Positions 1 through 8,057 of a DNA stretch of 64,000 bases are shown here, in pieces (position 1 is the stretch's first letter; every line of letters starts with the position of its first letter). Position numbers and translations under genes: made by a program. Origin of the DNA: Ralstonia insidiosa. GTDB taxonomy: Bacteria; Pseudomonadota; Gammaproteobacteria; Burkholderiales; Burkholderiaceae. The notes under the pieces are model-generated. The model had not been told where the DNA came from, made no database searches, and saw nothing but the letters and a program-made list of their open reading frames with translations. The stretch spans positions 3,224,001 through 3,288,000 of the forward strand of contig NZ_VZPV01000001.1 in NCBI RefSeq assembly GCF_008801405.1, read 5' to 3'.

Positions 1-612
1 CGGTTTGGGGATGTACTTGCCGCTGCCGTGGCACTTCGGGCAGGTCTGCTGCATCGTGAAGAAGCCCTGCGACACACGCACCTGGCCGGCGCCGTGACAG
101 GTCGGGCAGGTCTCCACGCTCGAGCCGGGCTCGGCGCCCTTGCCGTGACAGTGGTCGCACTCGTCCCAGTGCGGCACGCGGATCTGTGTGTCGTAGCCGT
201 TCGCGGCCTGCTCCAGCGTGATCTCCATGCTGTAGCGCAGGTCAGCACCGCGGTACATCTGCGGGCCGCCGCCACGACGGCCACCCTGGCCCTGAGCCTG
301 GCCAAAGATGTCGCCAAAAATATCGCCGAAGGCTTCGGCAAAACCACCGCCAAAGCCGGCACCGCCCGCGCCGAAGCCAGCGTTGGGGTCGACACCGGCG
401 TGGCCGTACTGGTCGTACGCAGCCTTCTTGTCCGCATCGGAGAGCATCTCGTAGGCCTCTTTGGCCTCCTTGAACTTCTCTTCCGCTTCCTTGCTGTCCG
501 GATTGCGGTCCGGGTGGTACTTCATCGCGAGCTTGCGATAGGCCTTCTTGATCTCGTCGTCGCTCGCGTTTTTGCCCACCCCGAGCACTTCGTAGTAATC
601 ACGTTTTGCCAT
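1..612 (-). CDS. dnaJ: Chaperone DnaJ (Hsp40), 3' end cut by window edge
   Basis: Co-chaperone that stimulates DnaK ATPase and delivers unfolded cytoplasmic proteins. About 204 N-terminal residues of a family usually near 380 aa are present. Visible in order: a J domain with the essential HPD motif (KYHPDRNPDS), a Gly/Phe-rich linker, then the first three CxxCxGxG zinc-binding repeats (CDHCHGKG, CPTCHGAG, CPKCHGSG). The start is the ATG complementary to 610-612 (MAKRDYYEVLGV, typical of DnaJ). It lies 134 bp downstream of dnaK on the same strand, so co-transcription from the sigma-32 promoter ahead of dnaK is likely. The C-terminal substrate-binding domains are outside the window. Confidence 0.97.
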   Translation of the reverse strand, partial: MAKRDYYEVLGVGKNASDDEIKKAYRKLAMKYHPDRNPDSKEAEEKFKEAKEAYEMLSDADKKAAYDQYGHAGVDPNAGFGAGGAGFGGGFAEAFGDIFGDIFGQAQGQGGRRGGGPQMYRGADLRYSMEITLEQAANGYDTQIRVPHWDECDHCHGKGAEPGSSVETCPTCHGAGQVRVSQGFFTMQQTCPKCHGSGKYIPKP

Positions 613-746
613 AGTGGCTGAACTCGTCGCCTGTTTTTACTGCGTGTCGAATAGCAAAAAAGCCGAGCGTGGCATCAGGTGCGCTCTGCACAACCCGATG
701 ACCACTGCCCGGCGGTCCCTCACGTCCGCCATGGCGGACTTGGGGC

Positions 747-2702
747 TTACTTCTTGTCGTTCACTTCCTTGAACTCGGCGTCGACGACGTTATCGTCGTG
801 CGGAGCACCTTGCCCTGCATGCGCGCCACCTGCCTGGGCACCCGCAGCTTGTTCAGCACCGCCAGCTTCGCCCTTGGCCTGCATGTCGGCGTAGACCTTC
901 TCGCCCAGCTTCTGCGAGGCAGTCGCCAGCGCTTCGGTCTTGGCGTCGATCGCGGCCTTGTCTGTGCCCTTCAGGGCTTCTTCCAGCTCCTTGATCGCAG
1001 CGTCGATCTTGTCCTTCTCGCCAGCTTCCAGCTTGTCGCCGTACTCGCCCAGGGCCTTCTTGGTCGAGTGCACCAGCGCTTCACCCTGGTTACGGGAGTC
1101 GACCAGTTCGCGCAGCTTCTTGTCCTCCTCGGCGTTGGCCTCGGCGTCCTTCACCATGCGCTCGATCTCGGCTTCCGACAGGCCGGAGCTTGCCTTGATC
1201 GTGATCTTGTTTTCCTTGCCGGTCGCCTTGTCCTTGGCGCCCACGTGCAGGATGCCGTTGGCGTCGATGTCGAACGACACTTCAATCTGCGGCGTGCCGC
1301 GCGGTGCCGGCGGAATGCCTTCCAGATTGAATTCGCCCAGCATCTTGTTGCCGGAGGCCATCTCGCGCTCGCCCTGGTACACCTTGATCGTCACGGCCGG
1401 CTGGTTGTCATCAGCGGTCGAGAAGGTCTGCGAGAACTTGGTCGGGATGGTCGTGTTCTTGCCGATCATCTTGGTCATCACGCCACCCAGCGTTTCGATG
1501 CCCAGCGACAGCGGCGTCACGTCCAGCAGCAGCACGTCGGTACGGTCACCGCCCAGCACCTGACCCTGGATGGCAGCGCCCACGGCAACGGCCTCGTCCG
1601 GGTTCACGTCCTTGCGGGCTTCCTTGCCGAAGAACTCCTTCACCTTCTCCTGCACCTTCGGCATACGGGTCATGCCGCCGACCAGGATCACGTCGTGGAT
1701 GTCCGACACCTTCACGCCAGCATCCTTGATGGCGGTGCGGCATGGATCGATCGTACGAGCGATCAGGTCTTCGACCAGCGCTTCCAACTTGGCGCGCGTG
1801 ATCTTCAGGTTCAAGTGCTTCGGGCCCGAGGCATCGGCCGTGATGTACGGCAGGTTGATTTCGGTCTGCTGCGTGCTCGACAGCTCGATCTTGGCCTTTT
1901 CCGCCGCTTCCTTCAGGCGTTGCAGCGCGAGCACGTCCTTCGACAGATCAACGCCTTGTTCTTTCTTGAACTCACCGATGATGTAATCGATGATGCGCTG
2001 GTCGAAGTCTTCGCCGCCCAGGAACGTATCGCCGTTGGTCGACAGCACTTCGAACTGCTTCTCGCCGTCCACGTCGGCAATCTCGATGATCGAGATGTCG
2101 AACGTACCGCCGCCCAGGTCATACACGGCGATCTTGCGGTCGCCCTTCTCGTTCTTGTCCAGGCCGAAAGCCAGCGCAGCCGCGGTCGGCTCGTTGATGA
2201 TGCGCTTGACGTCCAGACCGGCGATGCGGCCAGCGTCCTTCGTGGCTTGGCGCTGCGAATCGTTGAAGTAGGCCGGCACCGTGATCACGGCTTCGGTCAC
2301 TTCCTCGCCCAGGTAGTCCTCGGCGGTCTTCTTCATCTTGCGCAGGGTTTCGGCCGAGATTTGCGGCGGGGCGAGCTTCTGGCCGCGCACTTCCACCCAG
2401 GCGTCGCCGTTGTCGGCCTTGACGATGGAATACGGCATCAGGCCGATGTCCTTCTGGACTTCCTTCTCTTCAAACTTGCGGCCGATCAGGCGCTTGACGG
2501 CATACAGCGTGTTGCGCGGGTTGGTCACTGCTTGGCGCTTGGCCGGGGCACCGACCAGGATCTCGCCGTCTTCCATGTAAGCGATGATCGACGGGGTGGT
2601 GCGCGCGCCTTCGGCGTTCTCGATCACCTTGGGGGTGTTGCCCTCCATGATGGAGACGCAACTGTTGGTGGTACCCAGGTCGATACCGATGATTTTGCCC
2701 AT
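747..2702 (-). CDS. dnaK: Molecular chaperone DnaK (Hsp70)
   Basis: ATP-dependent Hsp70 chaperone working in the cytoplasm with DnaJ and GrpE. The 651-aa product is full length. It shows the N-terminal phosphate-loop signature IGIDLGTTNSCVSIMEG, the second signature VYDLGGGTFDISI, and the third ILVGGMTRMPKVQ. A substrate-binding domain follows, then a helical lid and the conserved acidic end (DDNVVDAEFKEV). The start ATG at 2702 gives the canonical MGKIIGIDLGT and is preceded by GAGGAG. A heat-shock promoter lies about 60-80 bp upstream. Confidence 0.99.
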   Translation of the reverse strand: MGKIIGIDLGTTNSCVSIMEGNTPKVIENAEGARTTPSIIAYMEDGEILVGAPAKRQAVTNPRNTLYAVKRLIGRKFEEKEVQKDIGLMPYSIVKADNGDAWVEVRGQKLAPPQISAETLRKMKKTAEDYLGEEVTEAVITVPAYFNDSQRQATKDAGRIAGLDVKRIINEPTAAALAFGLDKNEKGDRKIAVYDLGGGTFDISIIEIADVDGEKQFEVLSTNGDTFLGGEDFDQRIIDYIIGEFKKEQGVDLSKDVLALQRLKEAAEKAKIELSSTQQTEINLPYITADASGPKHLNLKITRAKLEALVEDLIARTIDPCRTAIKDAGVKVSDIHDVILVGGMTRMPKVQEKVKEFFGKEARKDVNPDEAVAVGAAIQGQVLGGDRTDVLLLDVTPLSLGIETLGGVMTKMIGKNTTIPTKFSQTFSTADDNQPAVTIKVYQGEREMASGNKMLGEFNLEGIPPAPRGTPQIEVSFDIDANGILHVGAKDKATGKENKITIKASSGLSEAEIERMVKDAEANAEEDKKLRELVDSRNQGEALVHSTKKALGEYGDKLEAGEKDKIDAAIKELEEALKGTDKAAIDAKTEALATASQKLGEKVYADMQAKGEAGGAEQAAGAQAGGAHAGQGAPHDDNVVDAEFKEVNDKK

Positions 2703-2757
2703 GGTCTTACTCCTCGAATTTGGTGTCAGGACTGCACTGAATACAAACTTGGATCGG

Positions 2758-2785
2758 ATGTGGGAGTGCCGCCCGGCTTTTCAAG
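2758..2785 (-). promoter_or_regulatory. Predicted sigma-32 (RpoH) promoter of dnaK
   Basis: Read on the minus strand, CTTGAAA (complement of 2779-2785) and CCCACAT (complement of 2758-2764) are separated by 14 nt. This is close to the RpoH consensus CTTGAAA-N(11-16)-CCCCATNT. Distance and orientation fit transcription of dnaK and probably dnaJ. Confidence 0.75.
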
Positions 2786-2973
2786 GCCGAATTTTGAAAA
2801 GTTGAGCATTTTGGCCGGTTTTTCTCGGGAAAGCACCCGAAAACATAGGCTCCTTGGCAAGAACCAGGCGTTTGCGACGTCCGAAGCGCGGCAAACAAGG
2901 CCCAAAAGGGCGCGATGGTACCCTTGGGCGCATTGCCACTCGCCGGGTACCTCACCTGGCCCCTCGCCTCCCG

Positions 2974-4269
2974 ATGCGTTTGCCCCCATTCCGATTCGCT
3001 CTGGGCGCAGCCGTGCTTGCCGCCTGCGCCGCACCCCCAGCCGATGCCGCCGTCGCCCTGCTCCAACCCGCGCGCCGCGTCGACGCCACCCAGCCGTTCA
3101 CGCTCACGCTCGTCATCTCGGGCGATGTGGCCCAGCGCAGCTATACCGTGCCCGCCAGACTGCGCGTGACGGCCACCGCCGATCTGCAGGGTCCGGTTGA
3201 AGTGACGCTGAGCCGACATAATGCAGGTGCGGAGACGCTGCACTTGCGCCCGGGCCAAGTGCGCACCATCACCTACAGCGGCACGTTGCCCGAGGCGTTG
3301 CGCGGCGCCGTGCGCATCGACGTGCCTGAGCTGGACGCCGCGCCTGTGCTGGTCACGCTGGTGCGTGGCGCTGACGCCCCACAGATCGCCGCTGAAGGGG
3401 CACCGGCCGGCGCCGCCCGCAACGCCGCCGCAGACGCCACCCGCCCGGGCGGCGCATTGGGCACCAACCCGAGCGCAATGGCGAGCAGCACCAACGCGGC
3501 CCCGCCCGCTGCCGTGGCAGTGGCCGGCACCGGCGACGCACCCCGCCCGCCGGAGGAAACCGCCCGCCTGACCTTCCACGAGCCCATGTTCGCAGCCCTG
3601 GGGGCGCACGAAGGCCTGAACATGAAATTCCAGTTGAGCTTCAAATTCCGGATATTCCAGCCGGAGAACCCGGCGTCGACAGCACTGCTGGACAACCTGT
3701 ACTTTGGCTACACGCAGTTTTCGCTGTGGGATCTGGGCAAGGAATCGGCACCGTTCCGGGATACGAACTATCGGCCGAGTCTGTTCTACTACCGGCCCGA
3801 TACCGGCATCCAAGGGGGTGCACTGACACGGCTGTCGTTTGCCGGCGGCATTGAGCACGAATCGAACGGCCGTGACGGTGACGCCTCACGCGCCATCAAC
3901 ACCGTGTTCGTGCGCCCGACCTTCCACTTTGGCGATCTGACCGACTATCACTGGAAGTTCGAGCCGAAGCTATACGCCTACCTCACGCGCAGCGGCAACA
4001 CCGACATCGCGAACTACCGCGGCTTTGGGGATTTCCGCGTGTCATATGGCGCGCCCAATGGCTGGGAGCTAGCCGCCACGTTGCGCAAGGGCACGCGCAG
4101 GAGCTACGGCAGCGTAGACGCACAGCTCACCTATCCGATGAGCCGCATCTTCGGTGGTACCGCCGGTTACCTGTTCATCCAGTACTTCACTGGCTACGGC
4201 GAGAGCCTGCTCGACTACAACCACAAGCTGGGCTCGCAGTTGCGCGTCGGCTACAGCCTCTCACGCTAA
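2974..4269 (+). CDS. pldA: Outer-membrane phospholipase A1 (PldA)
   Basis: Hydrolyses phospholipids in the outer leaflet of the outer membrane, with a role in envelope lipid asymmetry. The 431-aa product begins with a signal peptide (MRLPPFRFALGAAVLAAC). About 175 poorly conserved residues follow before the PldA beta-barrel. The catalytic set is visible in GIEHESNGRDGDASRAINTV: His295, Ser297 and Asn309, with the same spacing as E. coli His142/Ser144/Asn156. The barrel ends with QYFTGYGESLLDYN, a PldA hallmark. I chose the ATG at 2974 because it begins the signal peptide; the open frame extends further upstream. The gene is divergent from dnaK. Confidence 0.9.
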   Translation: MRLPPFRFALGAAVLAACAAPPADAAVALLQPARRVDATQPFTLTLVISGDVAQRSYTVPARLRVTATADLQGPVEVTLSRHNAGAETLHLRPGQVRTITYSGTLPEALRGAVRIDVPELDAAPVLVTLVRGADAPQIAAEGAPAGAARNAAADATRPGGALGTNPSAMASSTNAAPPAAVAVAGTGDAPRPPEETARLTFHEPMFAALGAHEGLNMKFQLSFKFRIFQPENPASTALLDNLYFGYTQFSLWDLGKESAPFRDTNYRPSLFYYRPDTGIQGGALTRLSFAGGIEHESNGRDGDASRAINTVFVRPTFHFGDLTDYHWKFEPKLYAYLTRSGNTDIANYRGFGDFRVSYGAPNGWELAATLRKGTRRSYGSVDAQLTYPMSRIFGGTAGYLFIQYFTGYGESLLDYNHKLGSQLRVGYSLSR

Positions 4270-4271
4270 GC

Positions 4272-4388
4272 ACCTACCCACAATCCTACTGCGCGACCTG
4301 ATCTTGGCTTTGCGATGCTCGCCGTACACGTGTACGGCTGCGCTTCTCAAGCTAACCTCAGGCCGCTCGCTACGGATTGTGAGCAGGT
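4272..4388. repeat. Long imperfect hairpin element with an 18-bp perfect palindromic core
   Basis: Positions 4321-4338 form the perfect palindrome GCCGTACACGTGTACGGC. The flanks also pair imperfectly: CACAATCC near 4280 with GGATTGTG near 4375, CCTGA with TCAGG, and TTGGCTT with AAGCTAA. The whole ~117-nt stretch between pldA and convergent rnk can fold into one long hairpin. It could be a bidirectional terminator, a dispersed repeat or a structured RNA; the sequence does not decide between these. Confidence 0.6.
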
Positions 4389-4405
4389 TCTAAGGGACTG
4401 ATGGC

Positions 4406-4810
4406 TTACAGCGTGTGCTGGCCGCTGGCCTCGGGTTGAAAGGCGACGCGCTCGATGCGCAGCCCATGCTTGACACCGTTGGGCGCGGTGTACTTGACCG
4501 ACTTGCCCTCGCGCTGGCCCAGCAGCGCTGCACCCATGGGCGAGAGCACCGACAGCTTGGCCGACGCCACGTTGGCCTCTTCCGGGTACACCAGCGTCCA
4601 CTCCTGCTCCGCGCCGGCGTCATCCACCACACGGACCACCGAGTTCATCGTCACCACGTTGGCGGGAATCTTGTTGCCAGGTACCACGTTGGCACGGGCG
4701 ATGAGGTCATCGACGAGTTCAGCCAGCGGCGAACTGCTACCGGCGCGGGCGGCGGCGTTTTCCAGGCGGGTGAGGTCGAGCTCGGTCAGATAGATGACGG
4801 CTGCGGACAT
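4406..4810 (-). CDS. rnk: Nucleoside diphosphate kinase regulator Rnk (GreA/B-like)
   Basis: Small cytoplasmic protein of the Rnk family, related to the C-terminal domain of transcription factors GreA/GreB and able to bind RNA polymerase. The 134-aa product matches the usual Rnk length. It has an N-terminal helical part (YLTELDLTRLENAAARAG) and a C-terminal FKBP-like beta domain with the conserved stretches VRVVDDAG, WTLVYPEEA and LSVLSPMGAALLGQREG. It stands alone, converging on pldA across the hairpin element. Because Rnk and the stand-alone Gre-like proteins are close relatives, the exact role is inferred from family. Confidence 0.88.
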   Translation of the reverse strand: MSAAVIYLTELDLTRLENAAARAGSSSPLAELVDDLIARANVVPGNKIPANVVTMNSVVRVVDDAGAEQEWTLVYPEEANVASAKLSVLSPMGAALLGQREGKSVKYTAPNGVKHGLRIERVAFQPEASGQHTL

Positions 4811-5126
4811 GGCGATCTCCTACGGATTCGTCTTGAACACTAGGTAAAGCCGCCGCCGATGGCATGACAGCCCTGGGCGATGGCAAGAAAACCAGCGGGC
4901 GAAACGCCGGCCGGCGGTGAAACCGAACTGCAGGTGGGGGAAGGAGCCCGGCGGCGACGTGCCGCTAGGGCACTAGAACAACCGCCGGGCGGCGGCAAGG
5001 GCCGCAGTCATCGCCTGAGCGGCGTGCGGCAATGCACGCACCACGCGCTTCGGGCGCACGGCACGGGAAGAAGATGCAATGAGGAGGGCCGCAGCCAGCG
5101 GCATCGACGTCATGGTGGACGCTGCC

Positions 5127-5342
5127 TCAGACCAGCGGCGCGGCCGCAGACGTATTGCGCGTCTTGGCAACCGTGGCGGCAAACTGCGCGTGGCCGCTCC
5201 AGCCGGTCGCCCGGCCAAGCTGCGTACCACGATGCGCGAACGAAAACACCGGAACGCCGCGCATGCCAAGCACCGCGACTACGGTCGTATCGACCGGGAT
5301 CACGGCAGGCGTTGTGCGCGACGAAACGGTGTTCTGAAGCAT
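5127..5342 (-). pseudogene. Thioredoxin-like C-terminal fragment, catalytic half missing
   Basis: A 71-aa frame that directly follows grpE, in the same reading frame, with only six codons between the grpE stop and this ATG. It contains VLGMRGVPVFSFAHRGTQL and GRATGWSGHAQFAATV. These match the cis-Pro strand (GIRGIPT) and the C-terminal helix region of thioredoxins. The N-terminal half with the Cys-x-x-Cys site is absent, because the preceding bases code for GrpE. I therefore read it as a remnant of a thioredoxin-family gene. The rest of the stretch 4811-5126 shows no convincing gene. The assignment rests on motif resemblance only. Confidence 0.4.
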
Positions 5343-5360
5343 GAGCGTGAAAGCGCTGGC

Positions 5361-5999
5361 TTACTTGGGCGCAGCCACCGTCACCAGGGCCGGACGCAGT
5401 ACGCGGTCGGCCAACGTGTAGCCGCGCTGGAGCACAGCCACCACGGTGTTGGGCTCCTGGTCAGCAGGCACCATCGAAATCGCTTGGTGGCGATGCGGAT
5501 CGAACTTCTCGCCTACCGGATTCAGCTCGGTCACGCGGCCCTTCTCGAAAGCGGCGTAGAGCTGCCTGAGCGTGAGTTCAACGCCCTCACGCTGCTTGGC
5601 GACGTCACCCGACGTGTCGGCCAGTGCGGCTTGCAGGCTGTCCATCACGGGCAGCAGGTATTCAGCAAAGCTCTCGATGGCGAACTTGTGGGCCTTGGCC
5701 ACGTCATCCTGTGCGCGGCGGCGGATGTTCTCGCCTTCAGCCGTGGCGCGTGCCCAGTTTTCGTAGTTCTGGCGAGCCTTCTCTTCGGCGGCTTCCAGTT
5801 GGCGGCGCAGTTCGGTGACGTCCGCATCGGCCACGGCTTCCGCCACGGCAGCTTCGTCACCGGCAACGGCCTGGGCTTCGGCGCTGGCGCGCTGGGCCTG
5901 GCTCGAATAAGCATTGGCAGCTTGGCCTGCGGCAGCAGATTGCGTCGGCTGAGCAGCTTGCGAGTCCGGGGTCGAGGGGGTTTCCGAAGTGTGTTTCAT
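5361..5999 (-). CDS. grpE: Nucleotide exchange factor GrpE
   Basis: Releases ADP from DnaK in the Hsp70 cycle. The 212-aa product has a disordered Ala/Gln/Glu-rich N-terminus, then a long dimerising helix (ELRRQLEAAEEKARQNYENW). The conserved GrpE core follows: RRRAQDDVAKAHKFAIESF, LLPVMDSLQAAL, and the C-terminal beta domain with NPVGEKFDPHRHQAISMVP and VLQRGYTLADRVLRPALV. I chose the ATG at 5999 (MKHTSETPSTPD) because the longer frame adds unrelated residues that run into the predicted heat-shock promoter. It is separated from dnaK by pldA and rnk, so it is expressed on its own. Confidence 0.97.
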   Translation of the reverse strand: MKHTSETPSTPDSQAAQPTQSAAAGQAANAYSSQAQRASAEAQAVAGDEAAVAEAVADADVTELRRQLEAAEEKARQNYENWARATAEGENIRRRAQDDVAKAHKFAIESFAEYLLPVMDSLQAALADTSGDVAKQREGVELTLRQLYAAFEKGRVTELNPVGEKFDPHRHQAISMVPADQEPNTVVAVLQRGYTLADRVLRPALVTVAAPK

Positions 6000-6077
6000 A
6001 GCGCTGGATAAAGGGATCGACGCACAACACGTGCCGGGCGCAGGATCCGCTGGATTTTCACAAACAATTACTCCCCG

Positions 6078-6105
6078 ATATGGGGCATTTGGCGCGCCTT
6101 TCAAG
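6078..6105 (-). promoter_or_regulatory. Predicted sigma-32 (RpoH) promoter of grpE
   Basis: On the minus strand, CTTGAAA (complement of 6099-6105) is followed after exactly 13 nt by CCCCATAT (complement of 6078-6085). This is an essentially perfect RpoH consensus. It lies about 80 bp before the grpE start and independently supports the start at 5999. Confidence 0.85.
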
Positions 6106-6187
6106 GGCGCAAGGTGCACAGCAACTGTGCGCCGTGCATCACGAAATATCGCGTTACAAGTTTCATCCAACGGCAACGGCGCGGCGA

Positions 6188-6216
6188 TTGCGACACCACA
6201 ATTGGCCGCCTATGAT
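6188..6216 (+). promoter_or_regulatory. Predicted sigma-70 promoter of small membrane peptide gene
   Basis: TTGCGA (6188-6193), a 17-bp spacer and TATGAT (6211-6216) lie 45 bp before the ATG at 6262. Two elements with optimal spacing in front of a small ORF that also has a ribosome-binding site support expression. Confidence 0.5.
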
Positions 6217-6261
6217 GCAAGAAAAATTTGGGGGGCGCGAGCTTCTTTGAGGGTTCGTACC

Positions 6262-6456
6262 ATGCACAACAAGCTGCCAGTATTCACCGTGCTCCTGCTG
6301 TTGACCCTGACCGCAGCGACAACGTTCATTTGCCTGTCTGGCGCCGTTACACCACGTTATACGGAGTACGGCAGCGGCAAGGCTATCTTCAAGCACTACA
6401 TCAGCAAACCGGCGCAGATGCAGCAGTTGTCGCGCGGCCTGAGCTTCGCAAGTTAG
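6262..6456 (+). CDS. Small hypothetical membrane-associated protein (64 aa)
   Basis: I do not recognise a family. The N-terminal third is strongly hydrophobic (LPVFTVLLLLTLTAATTFIC), consistent with one membrane segment or an uncleaved signal. A polar tail rich in Tyr, Lys and Ser follows. Support for a real gene: GAGGG sits 8 nt before the ATG, a plausible TTGCGA/TATGAT promoter lies just upstream, and the divergent grpE and convergent hslR leave this strand free. The stop codon lies within a short inverted repeat (AAGTTAGC 6450-6457, GCTAACTT 6476-6483). Confidence 0.55.
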   Translation: MHNKLPVFTVLLLLTLTAATTFICLSGAVTPRYTEYGSGKAIFKHYISKPAQMQQLSRGLSFAS

Positions 6457-6491
6457 CACACACTCGCGCGCATCGGCTAACTTCGGCTGCC

Positions 6492-6883
<392 letters not shown>

Positions 6884-6887
<4 letters not shown>

Positions 6888-7999
6888 GCAGCGGCACCCT
6901 TGCTTTGCGCGCGCGTGCGGCTGGCTTCGAGTACATGCGGATGCGTGAGCGTCAGCGGCCAGCCCTGCAGATGCGCCAGCGCAATGTCGGCAATGCCCGC
7001 AATCCACGCCTCGTTGTCGTTCAAGCACGGGATGTAGTGGAAGTCCTTGCCACCGGCGACACGGAAGGTAGACAGCCCTTCCATGGCGATCTCCTCCAGC
7101 GTTTCCAAACAGTCGGCAGGGAAACCCGGACAAAACACGTCGACACGGTTGGTGCCGACGCGGCCAAGCTCTTCCAGCGTGGGCGCGGTGTACGGCTGCA
7201 ACCACTCGGCGCGGCCGAAGCGCGACTGGAAGGTCACGAGGTACTGCCCCGGCAGCAAACCGAGCGCCTCGCCCAGCAAGCGGCCGGTCTTCAGGCATTC
7301 GCAGTGGTAGGGATCGCCCAGTTCGAGCGTGCGGCGCGGAACGCCATGGAACGACAGCAGCAGCTTATCGCCGTGCGCAAAGTCCGGCGCGCCGTGCTGC
7401 GCCCAGTAGGCGCCGACCTGCTGATGCAGCGCATTGATATAGGCGGGGTCGTCATGGAAATGCTTGACCAGCCGCAGCTCCGGCTGATTGCGCATCTCGC
7501 CAAGCACACGGAAGACTTCGTCGAACGCCGTGGCGGTGGTGGTGCCGGAATACTGCGGATACATCGGCAGCACGAGGATGCGTTCGACGCCCTGCTTCCG
7601 CAGCGCCTGCATCACGGATGGGATCGACGGATTGCCGTAGCGCATCGCGCAGGCGACCACCACGTCGTGGCCCTGTGCGTTCATCAACTGCTGCAGCGCA
7701 TGCGCTTGGCGCTCGGTATAGACGAGCAATGGCGAGCCCGTCATATTGGCCTCGCGCAGCCAGATGCTTTCGTACTTGTGCGCCGACGCCCGCGAGCGCA
7801 GCGGCAGGATCAGCACGTTGAGGATGAACCACCACGCGGCGCGCGGAATCTCCACCACACGCGGGTCGGACAGGAACTGCCGCAGGTAGCGGCCTACCTC
7901 GCGCGGCGAGGTACCGTCGGGTGTACCGAGGTTGACCAGCAGGATCGCCGTGCGATCGGGCTGACCGTGCTGGAACAGAGGTTCGGGCAAAAAGGGCAT
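6884..7999 (-). CDS. hemH: Ferrochelatase
   Basis: Inserts Fe2+ into protoporphyrin IX, the last step of protoheme synthesis. The 371-aa product shows the family start AILLVNLGTPDGTSPREVGRYL, the central VLPMYPQYSGTTTATAFDEV, and the active-site region LLLSFHGVPRRTLELGDPYH with the metal-handling His. C-terminal VDVFCPGFPADCLETLEEI is also conserved. Length is normal for betaproteobacteria. It is the first gene of a two-gene unit with hslR. Confidence 0.97.
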
Positions 8000-8057
8000 G
8001 GGACGGGGGTTCGCGGGTGACCCGGCTGATTATACGAGCCGAGTCGTCACGCATTCC

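Noticed and set aside
798..3200. 800-codon open frame on the plus strand opposite dnaK
   Set aside because: Antisense shadow of dnaK codon bias in GC-rich DNA; composition is His/Arg/Leu-rich with no recognisable domain.
4973..5269. 98-codon minus-strand frame overlapping the thioredoxin-like fragment
   Set aside because: Arg/Ala-rich composition, different frame, no motif; might include decayed sequence but cannot be supported as a gene.
4880..5344. 154-codon plus-strand frame between rnk and grpE
   Set aside because: Arg/Gln/Gly-rich with no domain; antisense to the thioredoxin-like fragment.
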